Below are positions 7,134 through 16,181 of a stretch of DNA of 64,000 bases, piece by piece. The position numbers and the translations under genes were made by a program. Every line of letters starts with the position of its first letter. Positions within the stretch are counted from its first letter, which is position 1. Source of the stretch: Pseudomonadaceae bacterium (GTDB lineage Bacteria; Pseudomonadota; Gammaproteobacteria; Pseudomonadales; Pseudomonadaceae); NCBI GenBank assembly GCA_900766265.1, contig CAAFUS010000006.1:186001-250000 (forward strand). Reading direction: 5' to 3'. The notes below the pieces were generated by a model, which made no database searches, was not told the DNA's origin, and was given only the letters and a program-made list of their open reading frames with translations.

Positions 7134-8438
7134 ATGAGCTCTTTACTTGCCCCCATCGGTTCCTTGCTGGGTGGAGTGGCCTTGCTGCTGCTCGGCCATG
7201 GTCTGCTGAACACCCTCCTCACCCTCCGCGGCATCGCCGAAGGCTACTCGACCGGCCTGATCGGTATGCTGATGTCCGGCTACTTCGCCGGCTTCCTGGT
7301 CGGCACCTGGCTCGCGCCCTCGCTGATCCGCCGCGTCGGCCACATCCGCACCTTCGCCTTCTATGCAGCCCTTGCCGCGATCGCCGCGCTGCTTCACGTG
7401 CTGATCGTTAACCCCTGGGTGTGGCTGGTACTGCGGGTGCTCTATGGCATCGCCCTGGTGACCCTGTACATGGTCATCGAAAGCTGGCTCAACGCGCAGG
7501 TCAGCGGCGACAAGCGCGGCCAGGTGTTCGCTCTCTACATGGCGGTAAACCTGGGTGCACTGGCGCTCGCGCAGCAGCTGCTGAGCCTCGACAGCCCGCT
7601 GCAGTTCACCCTCTTCGCGCTCGCCGCGATCCTGATCTGCAGCGCACTGATGCCGATCACCCTGACCCGCCAGGCGCAGCCCACGCTGCCCGACGTGCCC
7701 AGCACCGACCTGCTGCAGCTGGCGCGAATCGCCCCGTTGCCGCTGATGGGCGCCGGTATTTCGGGCCTTGCGCTCGGCGGTTTCTGGGGCCTGGCGCCGG
7801 TCTATGCCAGCCAGGTCGGCTTCGATGCGGCCGGCGTGGGCCTGATGATGAGCGTGACGATCCTCGGAGGCGCCGTTCTGCAATGGCCGATCGGGCTGTT
7901 CTCCGACTCCCACGACAGGCGCCTGGTAATGCTCTGGGTGGTAACCCTGGCCGTGGTGCTGGCCATCGGCATGAGCCTGCTCTCCGCCAGCCCGCTGCTG
8001 CTCGGGTTGATGTTCATCTGGGGCGGGCTGGCGTTTTCCATCTATTCAATCGCCGTGGCGCAGATGGTCGATCAGCTGCATCCCGACGAGATCCTGTCCG
8101 GCTCCAGCGGGCTGCTGCTGGCCAACGGCTTCGGCGCGGCATTCGGTCCGGTGGTGGCTGGCGGCCTGATGACACTCTTCGGCGCCATCGCCTTGCCGGT
8201 CTTCTTCGCCGTCACCCTCGGCTTCCTGGCGCTTTACTCTTTCTACCGTTCGCGCCGCGTCTTCGACCTGCTCACCGAGCCCCATGGGCATTTCACGCCT
8301 ATGCTGCGCACCAGTCCCACCGTGCTCGAACTGATGCCCGATACGCCTGAAGTCGACCATGACGCCGAGCCGCACGAAGCCGACGAAGAAGCCGAATCGG
8401 CGTTTGCCGAACCGGAGCCGATCAGACACCAGGCCTGA
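7134..8438 (+). CDS. MFS transporter (YcaD-like)
   Basis: 434 residues with about 12 hydrophobic segments. The first half has the conserved GMLMSGYFAGFLVGTWLAPSLIRRVGHIR loop between helices 2 and 3, the MFS signature, and RVLYGIALVTLYMVIESWLNAQ, typical of the YcaD-like branch. A charged, His/Glu-rich cytoplasmic tail of about 50 residues follows the last helix. An AGGTAG lies upstream of the ATG. Substrate unknown; no neighbouring enzyme suggests one. Confidence 0.85.
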   Translation: MSSLLAPIGSLLGGVALLLLGHGLLNTLLTLRGIAEGYSTGLIGMLMSGYFAGFLVGTWLAPSLIRRVGHIRTFAFYAALAAIAALLHVLIVNPWVWLVLRVLYGIALVTLYMVIESWLNAQVSGDKRGQVFALYMAVNLGALALAQQLLSLDSPLQFTLFALAAILICSALMPITLTRQAQPTLPDVPSTDLLQLARIAPLPLMGAGISGLALGGFWGLAPVYASQVGFDAAGVGLMMSVTILGGAVLQWPIGLFSDSHDRRLVMLWVVTLAVVLAIGMSLLSASPLLLGLMFIWGGLAFSIYSIAVAQMVDQLHPDEILSGSSGLLLANGFGAAFGPVVAGGLMTLFGAIALPVFFAVTLGFLALYSFYRSRRVFDLLTEPHGHFTPMLRTSPTVLELMPDTPEVDHDAEPHEADEEAESAFAEPEPIRHQA

Positions 8439-8480
8439 AAACGCGTCCCGGAAAGCTGCCTGCCAGAGCGAGGACGCCCG

Positions 8481-8894
8481 TCAGAAATCGATCTTGCCGC
8501 GGCCGGCCTTGATCGCGCCGCGCTTGCTCTTGCCGTCCAGGCGACGCTTTTTCGAGCCCAGGGTCGGCTCGGTCGGGCGTCGCGCCTTTTCCACCCGGGT
8601 CACGCTGCGGATGAGTTCGGTCAGCCGCTCCAGGGCATCGGCGCGGTTCTGCTCCTGGGTGCGGTACTGCTGAGCCTTGATCACCACCACGCCTTCGCTG
8701 CTGATGCGGCTGTCACGCAGGGCGAGCAGCCGCTCCTTGTAGAACGACGGCAGCGACGAGGCATGAATATCGAAGCGCAGGTGCACGGCGCTGGAAACCT
8801 TGTTGACGTTCTGCCCACCGGCGCCCTGTGCGCGGATGGCGTTCAGCTCGATTTCGGCATCGGGCAGATGCACGGCATTGGAAATTTCCAGCAT
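8481..8894 (-). CDS. arfB: Peptidyl-tRNA hydrolase ArfB (ribosome rescue)
   Basis: 137 residues, the normal length for YaeJ/ArfB. The catalytic GGQ motif is at residues 26-28 (RAQGAGGQNVNKVSS), and the basic C-terminal tail KSKRGAIKAGRGKIDF is the part that enters the empty mRNA channel of stalled ribosomes. The protein hydrolyses peptidyl-tRNA on non-stop ribosomes independently of a stop codon. An in-frame ATG lies 11 codons upstream (MTGVSDVERTA), but MLEISN matches the family N-terminus. No strong Shine-Dalgarno is seen, so low translation is likely. Confidence 0.95.
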   Translation of the reverse strand: MLEISNAVHLPDAEIELNAIRAQGAGGQNVNKVSSAVHLRFDIHASSLPSFYKERLLALRDSRISSEGVVVIKAQQYRTQEQNRADALERLTELIRSVTRVEKARRPTEPTLGSKKRRLDGKSKRGAIKAGRGKIDF

Positions 8895-9032
8895 GGCGGT
8901 TCGTTCGACGTCGGAGACGCCGGTCATTGTGCTATGGCCAGGCGGGCAAGACATACCTTTTCGCATTTTGCCCGCGCTAGAGCCGCCGCGCCTGGGCTAA
9001 GGTAGCGCCCACCTCAACCACCGGACCCTCAT

Positions 9033-10073
9033 ATGGATTCGATCACCCAGGCTGTTCTCGGCGCCAGCGTGCAAGGTGCGCTGCTGGGCCGCTGGCAAGG
9101 ACGCAAGGCGCTGCTCTACGGCGCCGCCCTGGCCACCCTTCCCGATCTGGACGTCGTGCTCGACTACGGCGATGCCATTGCGGAAATGACCTATCACCGG
9201 GGCTTTAGCCATTCGCTGCTGGTGCTCAGTGCCCTGGCCGCCGTGCTGACCTGGCTGGTGCGGCGGTGTTGGCCGAACGCTGGCTATACCACCGGTCGGC
9301 TGTTCCTGACACTGTGGTTGGTACTCATCACCCATCCGTTGCTCGATGCCTTCACCAGCTACGGCACCCAACTGCTCTGGCCCTTTCCAGTGCAGCCGAC
9401 TGCCTGGTCGACCATCTTCATCATCGACCCGCTCTACACCGTTCCGCTGCTGCTCGCGGTAGTGGCCGGCGCCTTCGCCGGGCTCGACGGACGCGTCGCG
9501 CGCTGGCCGGCGGTGGCGCTGGGCCTGTCCACGGCGTACCTGGTGTTCACCGTCGGCGGCAAGCTGATGGCCGACCACCGTATCGACCAGGCACTGGCCG
9601 ACCGGGGCATTGTGCCGGATACGGTATTCACCACCCCGACACCCTTCAACAGCTTGTTGTGGCGCGCCGTGGTGGTCGATGGCAACGATTATTACGAGGC
9701 GTTGGTGAGCTGGTTCGACCGCGAACCGCCCGCGCTGGTGCGCCTGGACCGCGGCGGCGAGCTGGCCGCGCAGCTCGAGCGCTCGACCCAGCACCACCGG
9801 CTGATGTGGTTCACCGGCGGAGTGTTGCGCTATGACGAAATCGGCGATCAGTTGCTAGTTACGGATCTCCGGCTGGGCATGACCGGCTTCCACCCGTTTC
9901 GCTTTCCCATGGCCGAGCGCGTGGACGGTCAATGGCAACCGATCGGCTATGTGGAACGCCTACCCGCCGAGCGCGGCGACCTGAGCCGGTTGCAGGTGCT
10001 CTGGCAACGCATCTGGCATCAGCAGCCGGAGGTTCCCCTGGCCGAATGGACGGCTGAGCTCAAGCGGCGCTAG
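9033..10073 (+). CDS. Membrane-bound metal-dependent hydrolase (YdjM/DUF457 family)
   Basis: 346 residues. The N-terminus has the family pattern MDSITQAVLGASVQGAL, LPDLDVVLDYGD and the His/Asp set TYHRGFSHSLL. Together with a later THPLLDAFTSYG these are the presumed metal ligands. Four to five membrane segments lie between residues 60 and 180, and the C-terminal 170 residues are soluble. The family is annotated as metal-dependent hydrolase without an agreed substrate. Its last 14 bases overlap the 3' end of the convergent APC permease gene. Confidence 0.88.
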   Translation: MDSITQAVLGASVQGALLGRWQGRKALLYGAALATLPDLDVVLDYGDAIAEMTYHRGFSHSLLVLSALAAVLTWLVRRCWPNAGYTTGRLFLTLWLVLITHPLLDAFTSYGTQLLWPFPVQPTAWSTIFIIDPLYTVPLLLAVVAGAFAGLDGRVARWPAVALGLSTAYLVFTVGGKLMADHRIDQALADRGIVPDTVFTTPTPFNSLLWRAVVVDGNDYYEALVSWFDREPPALVRLDRGGELAAQLERSTQHHRLMWFTGGVLRYDEIGDQLLVTDLRLGMTGFHPFRFPMAERVDGQWQPIGYVERLPAERGDLSRLQVLWQRIWHQQPEVPLAEWTAELKRR

Positions 10074-11391
10074 TGCGACCGCGATGCCAGCGACTGAGTG
10101 CATACAGGCCGACGCCCAGGCCCAGTAGCAGCCCGGCCCGCACCCAGGTGCCGGCGCTCTGCTGGGAGAGCAGCAGCAGGCAGGAGCCGATCGCCAGTAC
10201 CGGCAGGAAGGTCGGCGTTCGGAAGTGAGGATGGGCGACCGTATCCTTGCGCAGCACCAGCACCGCGACGTTGCTGCTGATGAACACGAACAGCAGCAGG
10301 AGCACTACGGTTTCGGCCAGCACCGCGAGCGTCCCGGTGACCGTCAGCAGCATGGCCAGCAAGGTGGTCGCGATGATTGCCACCCATGGCGTACGCCGCC
10401 TGGACAGCACCCGGGTGAGCGGCTCGGGTAACAGCCCGTGGTCCGCCATGCCGTAGGCGAGCCGGCTCGACATGATCATCGTCAGCAGTGCGCCATTGGC
10501 GACCGCCACCAGTGCCACGACCGCGAACAAGCCGTCCGGCACCGCGTAACCGGTGGCCCTGACCACGTCGAGCAACGGCGCTGACGAGTCGCCCAGGCGC
10601 TCTGGAGACAGTACAGCGGTGGCCGCCATGCCGACTCCCACGTAGATCAGCCCTGCGGTCAGCAGCGCACCGAACAGCGCACGTGGATAGACCCGCTGCA
10701 CGTTCTTGACCTCCTCGGCGACGTTCGCCGAGACCTCGAAGCCGACGAACGAATAGAACGCGATCAGCGCTGCCCCGAGCACCGCGAACGCGGGTGATAC
10801 CCCGGGGGTGAACTCCATCACCCGGGACGGCTCACCCTGCCCGGAGAACACGAAGCGCGCGGCCAGGATCACCACGAACAGCAGCCCGCACACCTCCACC
10901 ACCGTCATCACAGCGTTGGCGCCCAGCGACTCCCGTATACCGCGCGCATTGAGCAGCGCCACCAGGAGCAGGAACACCAATGCCGCCGGTACCGTCGGCG
11001 TGTCGAGAAAGGCACCGAGGTAGTCGCCGGAAAAGGCCAGCGAGAGTCCTGCCGCGCTGGTCACACCGGCCGCGAGCATGCAGAAGCCGACCAGGAAGGA
11101 CACCAGCGGGCTCCCGAAGGCACGCTCGGCGAACACCGCCGCACCGCCGGCCTTGGGGTATTTAGTCACCAGTTCGGCATAGGACGCCGCGGTCAGCATC
11201 GCGAAACCGAGCGCGACGAGCAGTGGCACCCAGGCGGCGCCACCGACCTCGCTCGCGATCTTCCCGACCAGGGCATAGACCCCGGCGCCGAGCACGTCGC
11301 CGAGAATGAACAGGAACAGCGCCGGGCCGGTGATGGCCCGACGCAACCGGGTTTCGCCAGAAGCCGGGGCGCTCATGGCAGGGCCCGCCAT
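10060..11391 (-). CDS. APC-family amino-acid permease
   Basis: 443 residues with about 12 hydrophobic helices. The first helix carries LFLFILGDVLGAGVYALVGKI, the broken-helix substrate motif of APC carriers, and AFYSFVGFEVSANVAEEVKN is the helix 6 motif. It probably imports or exchanges an amino acid, polyamine or related amine by proton coupling; the substrate is not deducible. Two starts are possible, 11391 and an ATG five codons later; neither has a good ribosome site. The 3' end overlaps the convergent hydrolase by 14 bases. Confidence 0.88.
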   Translation of the reverse strand: MAGPAMSAPASGETRLRRAITGPALFLFILGDVLGAGVYALVGKIASEVGGAAWVPLLVALGFAMLTAASYAELVTKYPKAGGAAVFAERAFGSPLVSFLVGFCMLAAGVTSAAGLSLAFSGDYLGAFLDTPTVPAALVFLLLVALLNARGIRESLGANAVMTVVEVCGLLFVVILAARFVFSGQGEPSRVMEFTPGVSPAFAVLGAALIAFYSFVGFEVSANVAEEVKNVQRVYPRALFGALLTAGLIYVGVGMAATAVLSPERLGDSSAPLLDVVRATGYAVPDGLFAVVALVAVANGALLTMIMSSRLAYGMADHGLLPEPLTRVLSRRRTPWVAIIATTLLAMLLTVTGTLAVLAETVVLLLLFVFISSNVAVLVLRKDTVAHPHFRTPTFLPVLAIGSCLLLLSQQSAGTWVRAGLLLGLGVGLYALSRWHRGRTSAA

Positions 11392-11529
11392 TGCGCAGGC
11401 GTATCGGTATCGGAAGCAGGCATCGGCATGGTGCGGCTCCAGAACAGGTCGGCGATAGGTGCCTGGCGGGCGCCTGACCTCATTCTAGATCGACGATGGC
11501 CGGTGGAGTTCAGGACGGCCGAAACGAAA

Positions 11530-11551
11530 AACCCCGGCACAGGCCGGGGTT
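11530..11551 (-). terminator. Intrinsic terminator of the chemoreceptor gene
   Basis: AACCCCGGC and GCCGGGGTT form a perfect 9-bp stem with a four-base loop. On the minus strand it is followed by TTTTTCGTTT, directly downstream of the chemoreceptor stop. Confidence 0.9.
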
Positions 11552-11564
11552 CGTGTGTGGATTG

Positions 11565-13520
11565 TCAGGTCCGGAAGCGGCCGACCAGCCCCTGGAGATC
11601 GCCACCGAGACGCGCCAGCTCGGCGCTGGAGCCGGCGATCTGGTGGCTGGCAGTGGCGCTCTGCTCGCCGATGTCGCGCACCCTGGTCACGCTCTCGTTG
11701 ATGGTCTCGGCCACCACGCTCTGCTCTTCGGCGGCCGCGGCGATCTGCTGATTCATCTGCTCGATGGTGGACACCGCATCGGTGATACGGCTCAGCGCAG
11801 AGCCCGCTTCGCCGGCCAGCGCCACGGTGCGCTGGGTCAGGCTGCGGCTGCTGTCCATCTTTTCGACCGCCTTCTGCGCGACGCGCTGGAGGTTGGCGAT
11901 CAGCCCTTCGATTTCCTCGGTCGAGGTATGGGTGCGCATGGCCAGCGCCCGGACCTCATCGGCCACCACCGCGAAGCCGCGGCCCTGTTCGCCGGCGCGA
12001 GCCGCCTCGATGGCGGCGTTCAGCGCGAGCAGGTTGGTCTGCTCGGCGACGCTGCGGATCACTTCCAGCACGCTGCCGATGCGCCCGCTTTCCTGGTTCA
12101 GGGCGACGATGGCCTCGGCGGTCTGCTCGACCTCCTGGGCGAGGTTGCCGATTTCGCTGACCGCCTCGCGTACCACGAGGTCGCCCTGACGCGCTTCGCG
12201 GTCGGCCTGGCGCGCCGCTTCGGAGGCCTGCTCGGCGTTGCGGGCCACTTCCTGCACGGTGGCGGCCATCTGGTGCATGGCGGTGGCGGTCTGCTCGGTT
12301 TCCTCGCGCTGGTTCTGAACGCCGCGGCTGGTCTGCGCGGTAATCGACGAGAGCTGGTCGGCGGCCGTGGCGATCTGGCCGACGCCGCTGCCGATGCTGC
12401 CCACCAGGCTGCGAAGGTTGCCGGTCATGCTCTGCATGGCGTCCTGCAGCTGGCCCAGCTCGTCGCGGCGACCACTGGCCACCTGGGCCTGGCTCAGATC
12501 CCCGGCGGCGACCTTCTGCGCCAGCTCCACGGTGTAGCGCAGCGGAGAAACGATGAGCCGGGTGATGACGAAGGACGCGAAGATGCCGATCAGGGTGGCC
12601 AGTACACCGATGACCGAGAGCGTCATGTAAGAGCGCGTCTGGGCCTGCTGCACGTCGGCCGTCGCGTCGTTCAGCAGACCGTCGGCAGCCGCCCTCACCG
12701 CCTGCGACTGGTTGGCCATCTCGCGTTCGCTCGCGATGAGATCGGAGCGCGTCTGGCGGAAGTTGGCGAAGCTGGTGCGGTAGGTATCCAGCGCCACCAG
12801 CGCGGCTTCGATGGAAGCCTTCTGCGAATCGTTCAGCCAGACGGTCAGGTTGCGGGCGATGGTGCTGAGGTCATCGTAGATCTCTTCCCAGCTCGTCACC
12901 GACTCCTCACTGGTATCGATGATGTACTGGCTCTCGAAGCCGCGCAGGTCGAGCATGCGCTTGCTCAGGCCCGAGGCGGTTTCCGCCAGGGTCAGCGGGT
13001 CGCTGCCCTTGAGGCGATCGCCTTCCAGGCGCAGGACCCGCACTTCGTCATACATGTCCATTTCGATGGTTTCGAACTGGTCGCGGCTTTCCAGCGCGGC
13101 CTCGCCCATCGTTACGCGGGCTTCAGCGGCCTTGCCGAGCAGCTGAGTGTAGCGCTCGAACTGCTTTTCATAGGCGATCACCGCCTCGCGGATCTGACGC
13201 AGCGCGGCCTGTTCGTCGGTATCGGCCCCTCCGAGCAACCGCTCGATCTCGACCTTGAGCGCCTGGAGCTGCTGGCGCAGCGCATCGGCGGACTTGGGAT
13301 CGCGGGACAGCGCGAAGCCGCGTTCCAGGGTGCGTATGTCGAGAATCGCGGCGTTGACCTTGGACACCTCGATCATCTGGTCGCCGCGGGAGCGAATCGC
13401 GTCGACCGCGAAGAAGCCGGTGGCGACGACCGCCAAGGTCAGCAGAATTACCAGGCCAAAGCCCAGCAGCATCTTCTTTCCCACCGCCATGTTGGCGAAG
13501 GCACGAATGACAGGCTGCAT
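11565..13520 (-). CDS. Methyl-accepting chemotaxis protein with HBM-type sensor
   Basis: 651 residues: short cytoplasmic start, TM1 about 15-38, a periplasmic all-helical region of about 250 residues, TM2 about 300-322, HAMP, and a signalling domain with the invariant tip around RSVAEQTNLLALNAAIEAARAGEQGRGFAVVADEVR. The long helical periplasmic part with RTLERGFALSRDP and FESQYIIDTSEESV resembles the helical bimodular (HBM) domain of P. putida McpS and P. aeruginosa CtpM, which sense TCA-type organic acids. The C-terminus (GRFRT) lacks a CheR-tethering pentapeptide. A sigma-28 promoter and a clear terminator make it a single-gene flagellar-regulon unit. Confidence 0.95.
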   Translation of the reverse strand: MQPVIRAFANMAVGKKMLLGFGLVILLTLAVVATGFFAVDAIRSRGDQMIEVSKVNAAILDIRTLERGFALSRDPKSADALRQQLQALKVEIERLLGGADTDEQAALRQIREAVIAYEKQFERYTQLLGKAAEARVTMGEAALESRDQFETIEMDMYDEVRVLRLEGDRLKGSDPLTLAETASGLSKRMLDLRGFESQYIIDTSEESVTSWEEIYDDLSTIARNLTVWLNDSQKASIEAALVALDTYRTSFANFRQTRSDLIASEREMANQSQAVRAAADGLLNDATADVQQAQTRSYMTLSVIGVLATLIGIFASFVITRLIVSPLRYTVELAQKVAAGDLSQAQVASGRRDELGQLQDAMQSMTGNLRSLVGSIGSGVGQIATAADQLSSITAQTSRGVQNQREETEQTATAMHQMAATVQEVARNAEQASEAARQADREARQGDLVVREAVSEIGNLAQEVEQTAEAIVALNQESGRIGSVLEVIRSVAEQTNLLALNAAIEAARAGEQGRGFAVVADEVRALAMRTHTSTEEIEGLIANLQRVAQKAVEKMDSSRSLTQRTVALAGEAGSALSRITDAVSTIEQMNQQIAAAAEEQSVVAETINESVTRVRDIGEQSATASHQIAGSSAELARLGGDLQGLVGRFRT

Positions 13521-13558
13521 GTAAGGATCCTATCCATCAAAAGGGAGCGATTGACTAG

Positions 13559-13585
13559 GCATCGGCCGGACTTGGCAAAAGTTGA
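13559..13585 (-). promoter_or_regulatory. Sigma-28 (FliA) promoter of the chemoreceptor gene
   Basis: On the minus strand TCAA, a 15-base spacer and GCCGATGC match the FliA consensus TAAA-N15-GCCGATAA at most positions. The predicted transcript would start near 13552, giving a leader of about 32 bases before the ATG at 13520. Chemoreceptor genes are typical FliA targets. Confidence 0.75.
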
Positions 13586-13734
13586 GGCACGAGCATGAAC
13601 ACGCAAGGGCCGGTACTGATCAGCGTCAATAAAAAGGCGCCATGAATGCTGAGCGGATCATAATCAAAGATGGTGATAAAGCAATATGCCATTACCCATG
13701 CGTGCGGGGCGTCTCCCTCGGCCTGACGCGCGCC

Positions 13735-15516
13735 TCAGTGCTGCTGGACGCTGCCGTAGAGCTTGGCGTAGAGCCCGCCGTCGGCAATCAGCTGGCGATG
13801 CTCGCCCTGCTCGGCGATGCGACCTTCATCGAACACCAGCACCCGGTCAGCCTGCTTAACGGCCGACAGCCGGTGAGCGATGATCAGCGTGGTACGCCCC
13901 TCGAGGAAGCGCGCAAGCGCCTGGTGCAAGGCGTATTCGGTCGCCGCGTCTAGGGCCGAGGTGGCCTCGTCGAGGATCACCACCTTGGGCTCGGCGAGAA
14001 TCATCCGGGCGATTGCCAGCCGCTGGCGCTGGCCGCCCGAGAGGCGCACCCCGGAACGGCCGACGATGCTGTCCAGCCCCTGCGGCAGCTGCCTGACGGT
14101 CTCGGCCAGCTGGGCGATCTCCAGCGCCTGCCAGCAGGCCGCGTCGTCACGCTCGCGACCCATGTTGAGGTTGGCGCGCACGCTGTCGTTGAACAGCGCG
14201 GGGTGCTGGAGCACAACCGCCACGTTCTCACGCACCCTGTCCAGGCCGATCTGCTCCAGGGGCACGCCCTCGAAACGAATCTCTCCCGCCTGGGGCTGAT
14301 AGAGCCCGAGCAGCAACTGCACCAAGGTGCTCTTGCCGCCACCGCTGGCACCGACGATCGCCACCTTTTCACCGGGCTCGATGTGCAGGTCGAGGCCTTC
14401 GAGCACCCGTTCCTCGCCATAGGAAAAGCGCAGGCCGCCGACTTCGATACCGACGGTCCGGCGGCCTTCGAACGGGTTTCGGGTGCCGGTGTACTGGGGC
14501 TCGTCGGCACGCGCCAGCAGCTGGTTGATCCGGCTCAGCGCGCCACCCGCGGCGTAATAGCCGTACTGCAGATTGAGCAGTTGCTCGACCGGGCCGATCA
14601 TGAACCAGAGGTAGCTGAACACCGCGAGCATCTGCCCGATGGACAGGTCCGAGAACAGCACGGTGAGCATCGCGGCGGCGCGGAACACGTCGATGCCGAA
14701 CTGGAACAGCAGACCGCTGGCGCGATTGGAAGCATCGGTCTTCCACTGCGAGGCGATCGCGTAATCGCGCACCTCCCGCGCGCGCAAGCCGAGCCGGCCG
14801 AGGAAGAAGCCCTGCCGGTTGCTGGCCCGCACCTCCTGGATGGAATCGAGGGTTTCGGTCAGCGCCTGGGTGAACAGCGAGGTGCTGTCGTTCTCGAGTT
14901 TCTTCAGGTGCTTTACGCGCTTGCCCAGCTGCACCGTGGCGTAGATCACCAGCGGATTGAAGAGGAGGATCAGCAGGGCCAGCTTCCAGTGCATCCACAT
15001 CAGGATCGCGGCGGTGCCGGTGATCGACAGCACCGCTACCAGCAGGCGGCTCAGGGTCTCGCCGATGAACTTGTCGAGGGTCTCCAGATCGGTGACCAGG
15101 TGCGCGGCCACGGTGCCGCCGCCCAGGCTCTCGTATTCGGCCAGGGCGATGCGCTTGAGGCGCTCGATCAGCCGCACGCGGATGCGATAGACGATGTCCT
15201 TGGACAGGCGCGCGAACAGCCGCGCCTGCAGCACGTTGAACACCAGCGCCGCACAGCGCAGCAGCAGGGTCAGGACCAGCATCAGACCGATGTAGCCGAC
15301 CGCGCTCTGCAGGCCCTCGGGCAAGAGGCGGTCCATCACCCGCAGCGCCGCGTCGCCCTGCCCCAGCAACACCTCGTCTACCAGCAACGGCAGCAGCAGC
15401 GGTATCGGCACGCTGCACAGCGTCGCCAGCACGGCGATCAGGTTGGCGAAGATCAGCGACTTGCGATGATGCAGCGCGAGGCGGCGAATCTCCGCCCAGC
15501 TCAGGCGATCAGGCAT
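13735..15516 (-). CDS. ABC transporter, fused permease-ATPase (exporter type)
   Basis: 593 residues. An N-terminal six-helix ABC transmembrane domain (about 20-310) is followed by an ATPase domain with Walker A GASGGGKSTL, the signature RLSGGQRQRLAIARM, Walker B VVILDEATSALD and the switch IIAHRL. It would work as a homodimer or paired half-exporter for a lipid, drug or peptide; the substrate is unknown. The start at 15516 is chosen because an upstream extension would be out of family. It overlaps the DsbA-family gene by 8 bases, so the two are probably co-translated. Confidence 0.93.
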   Translation of the reverse strand: MPDRLSWAEIRRLALHHRKSLIFANLIAVLATLCSVPIPLLLPLLVDEVLLGQGDAALRVMDRLLPEGLQSAVGYIGLMLVLTLLLRCAALVFNVLQARLFARLSKDIVYRIRVRLIERLKRIALAEYESLGGGTVAAHLVTDLETLDKFIGETLSRLLVAVLSITGTAAILMWMHWKLALLILLFNPLVIYATVQLGKRVKHLKKLENDSTSLFTQALTETLDSIQEVRASNRQGFFLGRLGLRAREVRDYAIASQWKTDASNRASGLLFQFGIDVFRAAAMLTVLFSDLSIGQMLAVFSYLWFMIGPVEQLLNLQYGYYAAGGALSRINQLLARADEPQYTGTRNPFEGRRTVGIEVGGLRFSYGEERVLEGLDLHIEPGEKVAIVGASGGGKSTLVQLLLGLYQPQAGEIRFEGVPLEQIGLDRVRENVAVVLQHPALFNDSVRANLNMGRERDDAACWQALEIAQLAETVRQLPQGLDSIVGRSGVRLSGGQRQRLAIARMILAEPKVVILDEATSALDAATEYALHQALARFLEGRTTLIIAHRLSAVKQADRVLVFDEGRIAEQGEHRQLIADGGLYAKLYGSVQQH

Positions 15517-16141
15517 GGGCGCCCTGCTCCAGCCAGCGCGACAGCAAGGGCGAGAGCCGCTCCAGCGGCTGGTAGCCATTGGTGAGCAACGCAAACTGAC
15601 CGTCGCGCTCGGCAAGCAGGGTCGGGAAGCCGGCGATGCCGAGATTCTGTGCCCAGGCGAAATCGGCGCGGGTCTGCTCGGCCGCTTCGAGGCTGTCGAA
15701 GCGCTCGGCGAACGCGTCGCGCGCCAGCCCTGCCTCTTCGGCCAGCTTTACCAGCTCGGCGGTCGAGACAGGATCGCGGCCCTGCAGGTAGAAGGCGCGC
15801 TGGATGGCATTGGCCAACGGCAACACCGCAGCGTCGTCGATCTGGCGCGCCGCCACCAGCGCACGGCATGCCGGTTCGGTGTCATAGACGAAGCCCGTGG
15901 GCATGCCCCTCTGGTAGTCGAACCGCTGGCCGGTGGCCTCCTCGACCGCCCGCCAGTAGGACTGGATGCGCTCGCGGCCGGCCGCGTCCATCGGGCTGCG
16001 CTCGCTACGCAGGCCGCCCACCACCAGGTGCAGCCCGACGCCCCCAGCCTCAGCCTGGCTGGTCAGCGCTTCGAGCACCGGCGCGAAACCCCAGCACCAG
16101 GAACACATCGGGTCCATCACGTACACCAGCCGAGCTGTCAT
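15509..16141 (-). CDS. DsbA-family (FrnE-like) thioredoxin-fold protein
   Basis: 210 residues with a thioredoxin fold interrupted by a helical insert, as in FrnE/DsbA-like proteins. The redox motif is C13-S-W-C16 close to the N-terminus, and the cis-Pro loop is probably NLGIAGFPTLLA near residue 170. There is no signal peptide, so it should act in the cytoplasm, unlike true DsbA. The start at 16141 puts the first beta strand (ARLVYVMDPMCSWCWGF) at the N-terminus as in relatives. Its 3' end overlaps the ABC transporter start, and it begins 40 bases after the trhO stop. Confidence 0.88.
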   Translation of the reverse strand: MTARLVYVMDPMCSWCWGFAPVLEALTSQAEAGGVGLHLVVGGLRSERSPMDAAGRERIQSYWRAVEEATGQRFDYQRGMPTGFVYDTEPACRALVAARQIDDAAVLPLANAIQRAFYLQGRDPVSTAELVKLAEEAGLARDAFAERFDSLEAAEQTRADFAWAQNLGIAGFPTLLAERDGQFALLTNGYQPLERLSPLLSRWLEQGAHA

Positions 16142-16181
16142 CGCCTTGCCTCGTGTCGAAGGTGCCGTCGCACCGGGGTTG

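Noticed and set aside
11496..13598. 700-codon reading frame on the plus strand
   Set aside because: Antisense to the chemoreceptor gene; the chemoreceptor has complete domains, promoter and terminator.
13521..13734. Short plus-strand frame of 16 codons near 13594
   Set aside because: No ribosome site, no conservation evidence and it overlaps the chemoreceptor promoter region.
14203..15585. 460-codon plus-strand frame
   Set aside because: Antisense to the ABC transporter; its composition (Gln/His/Arg rich) shows no fold.
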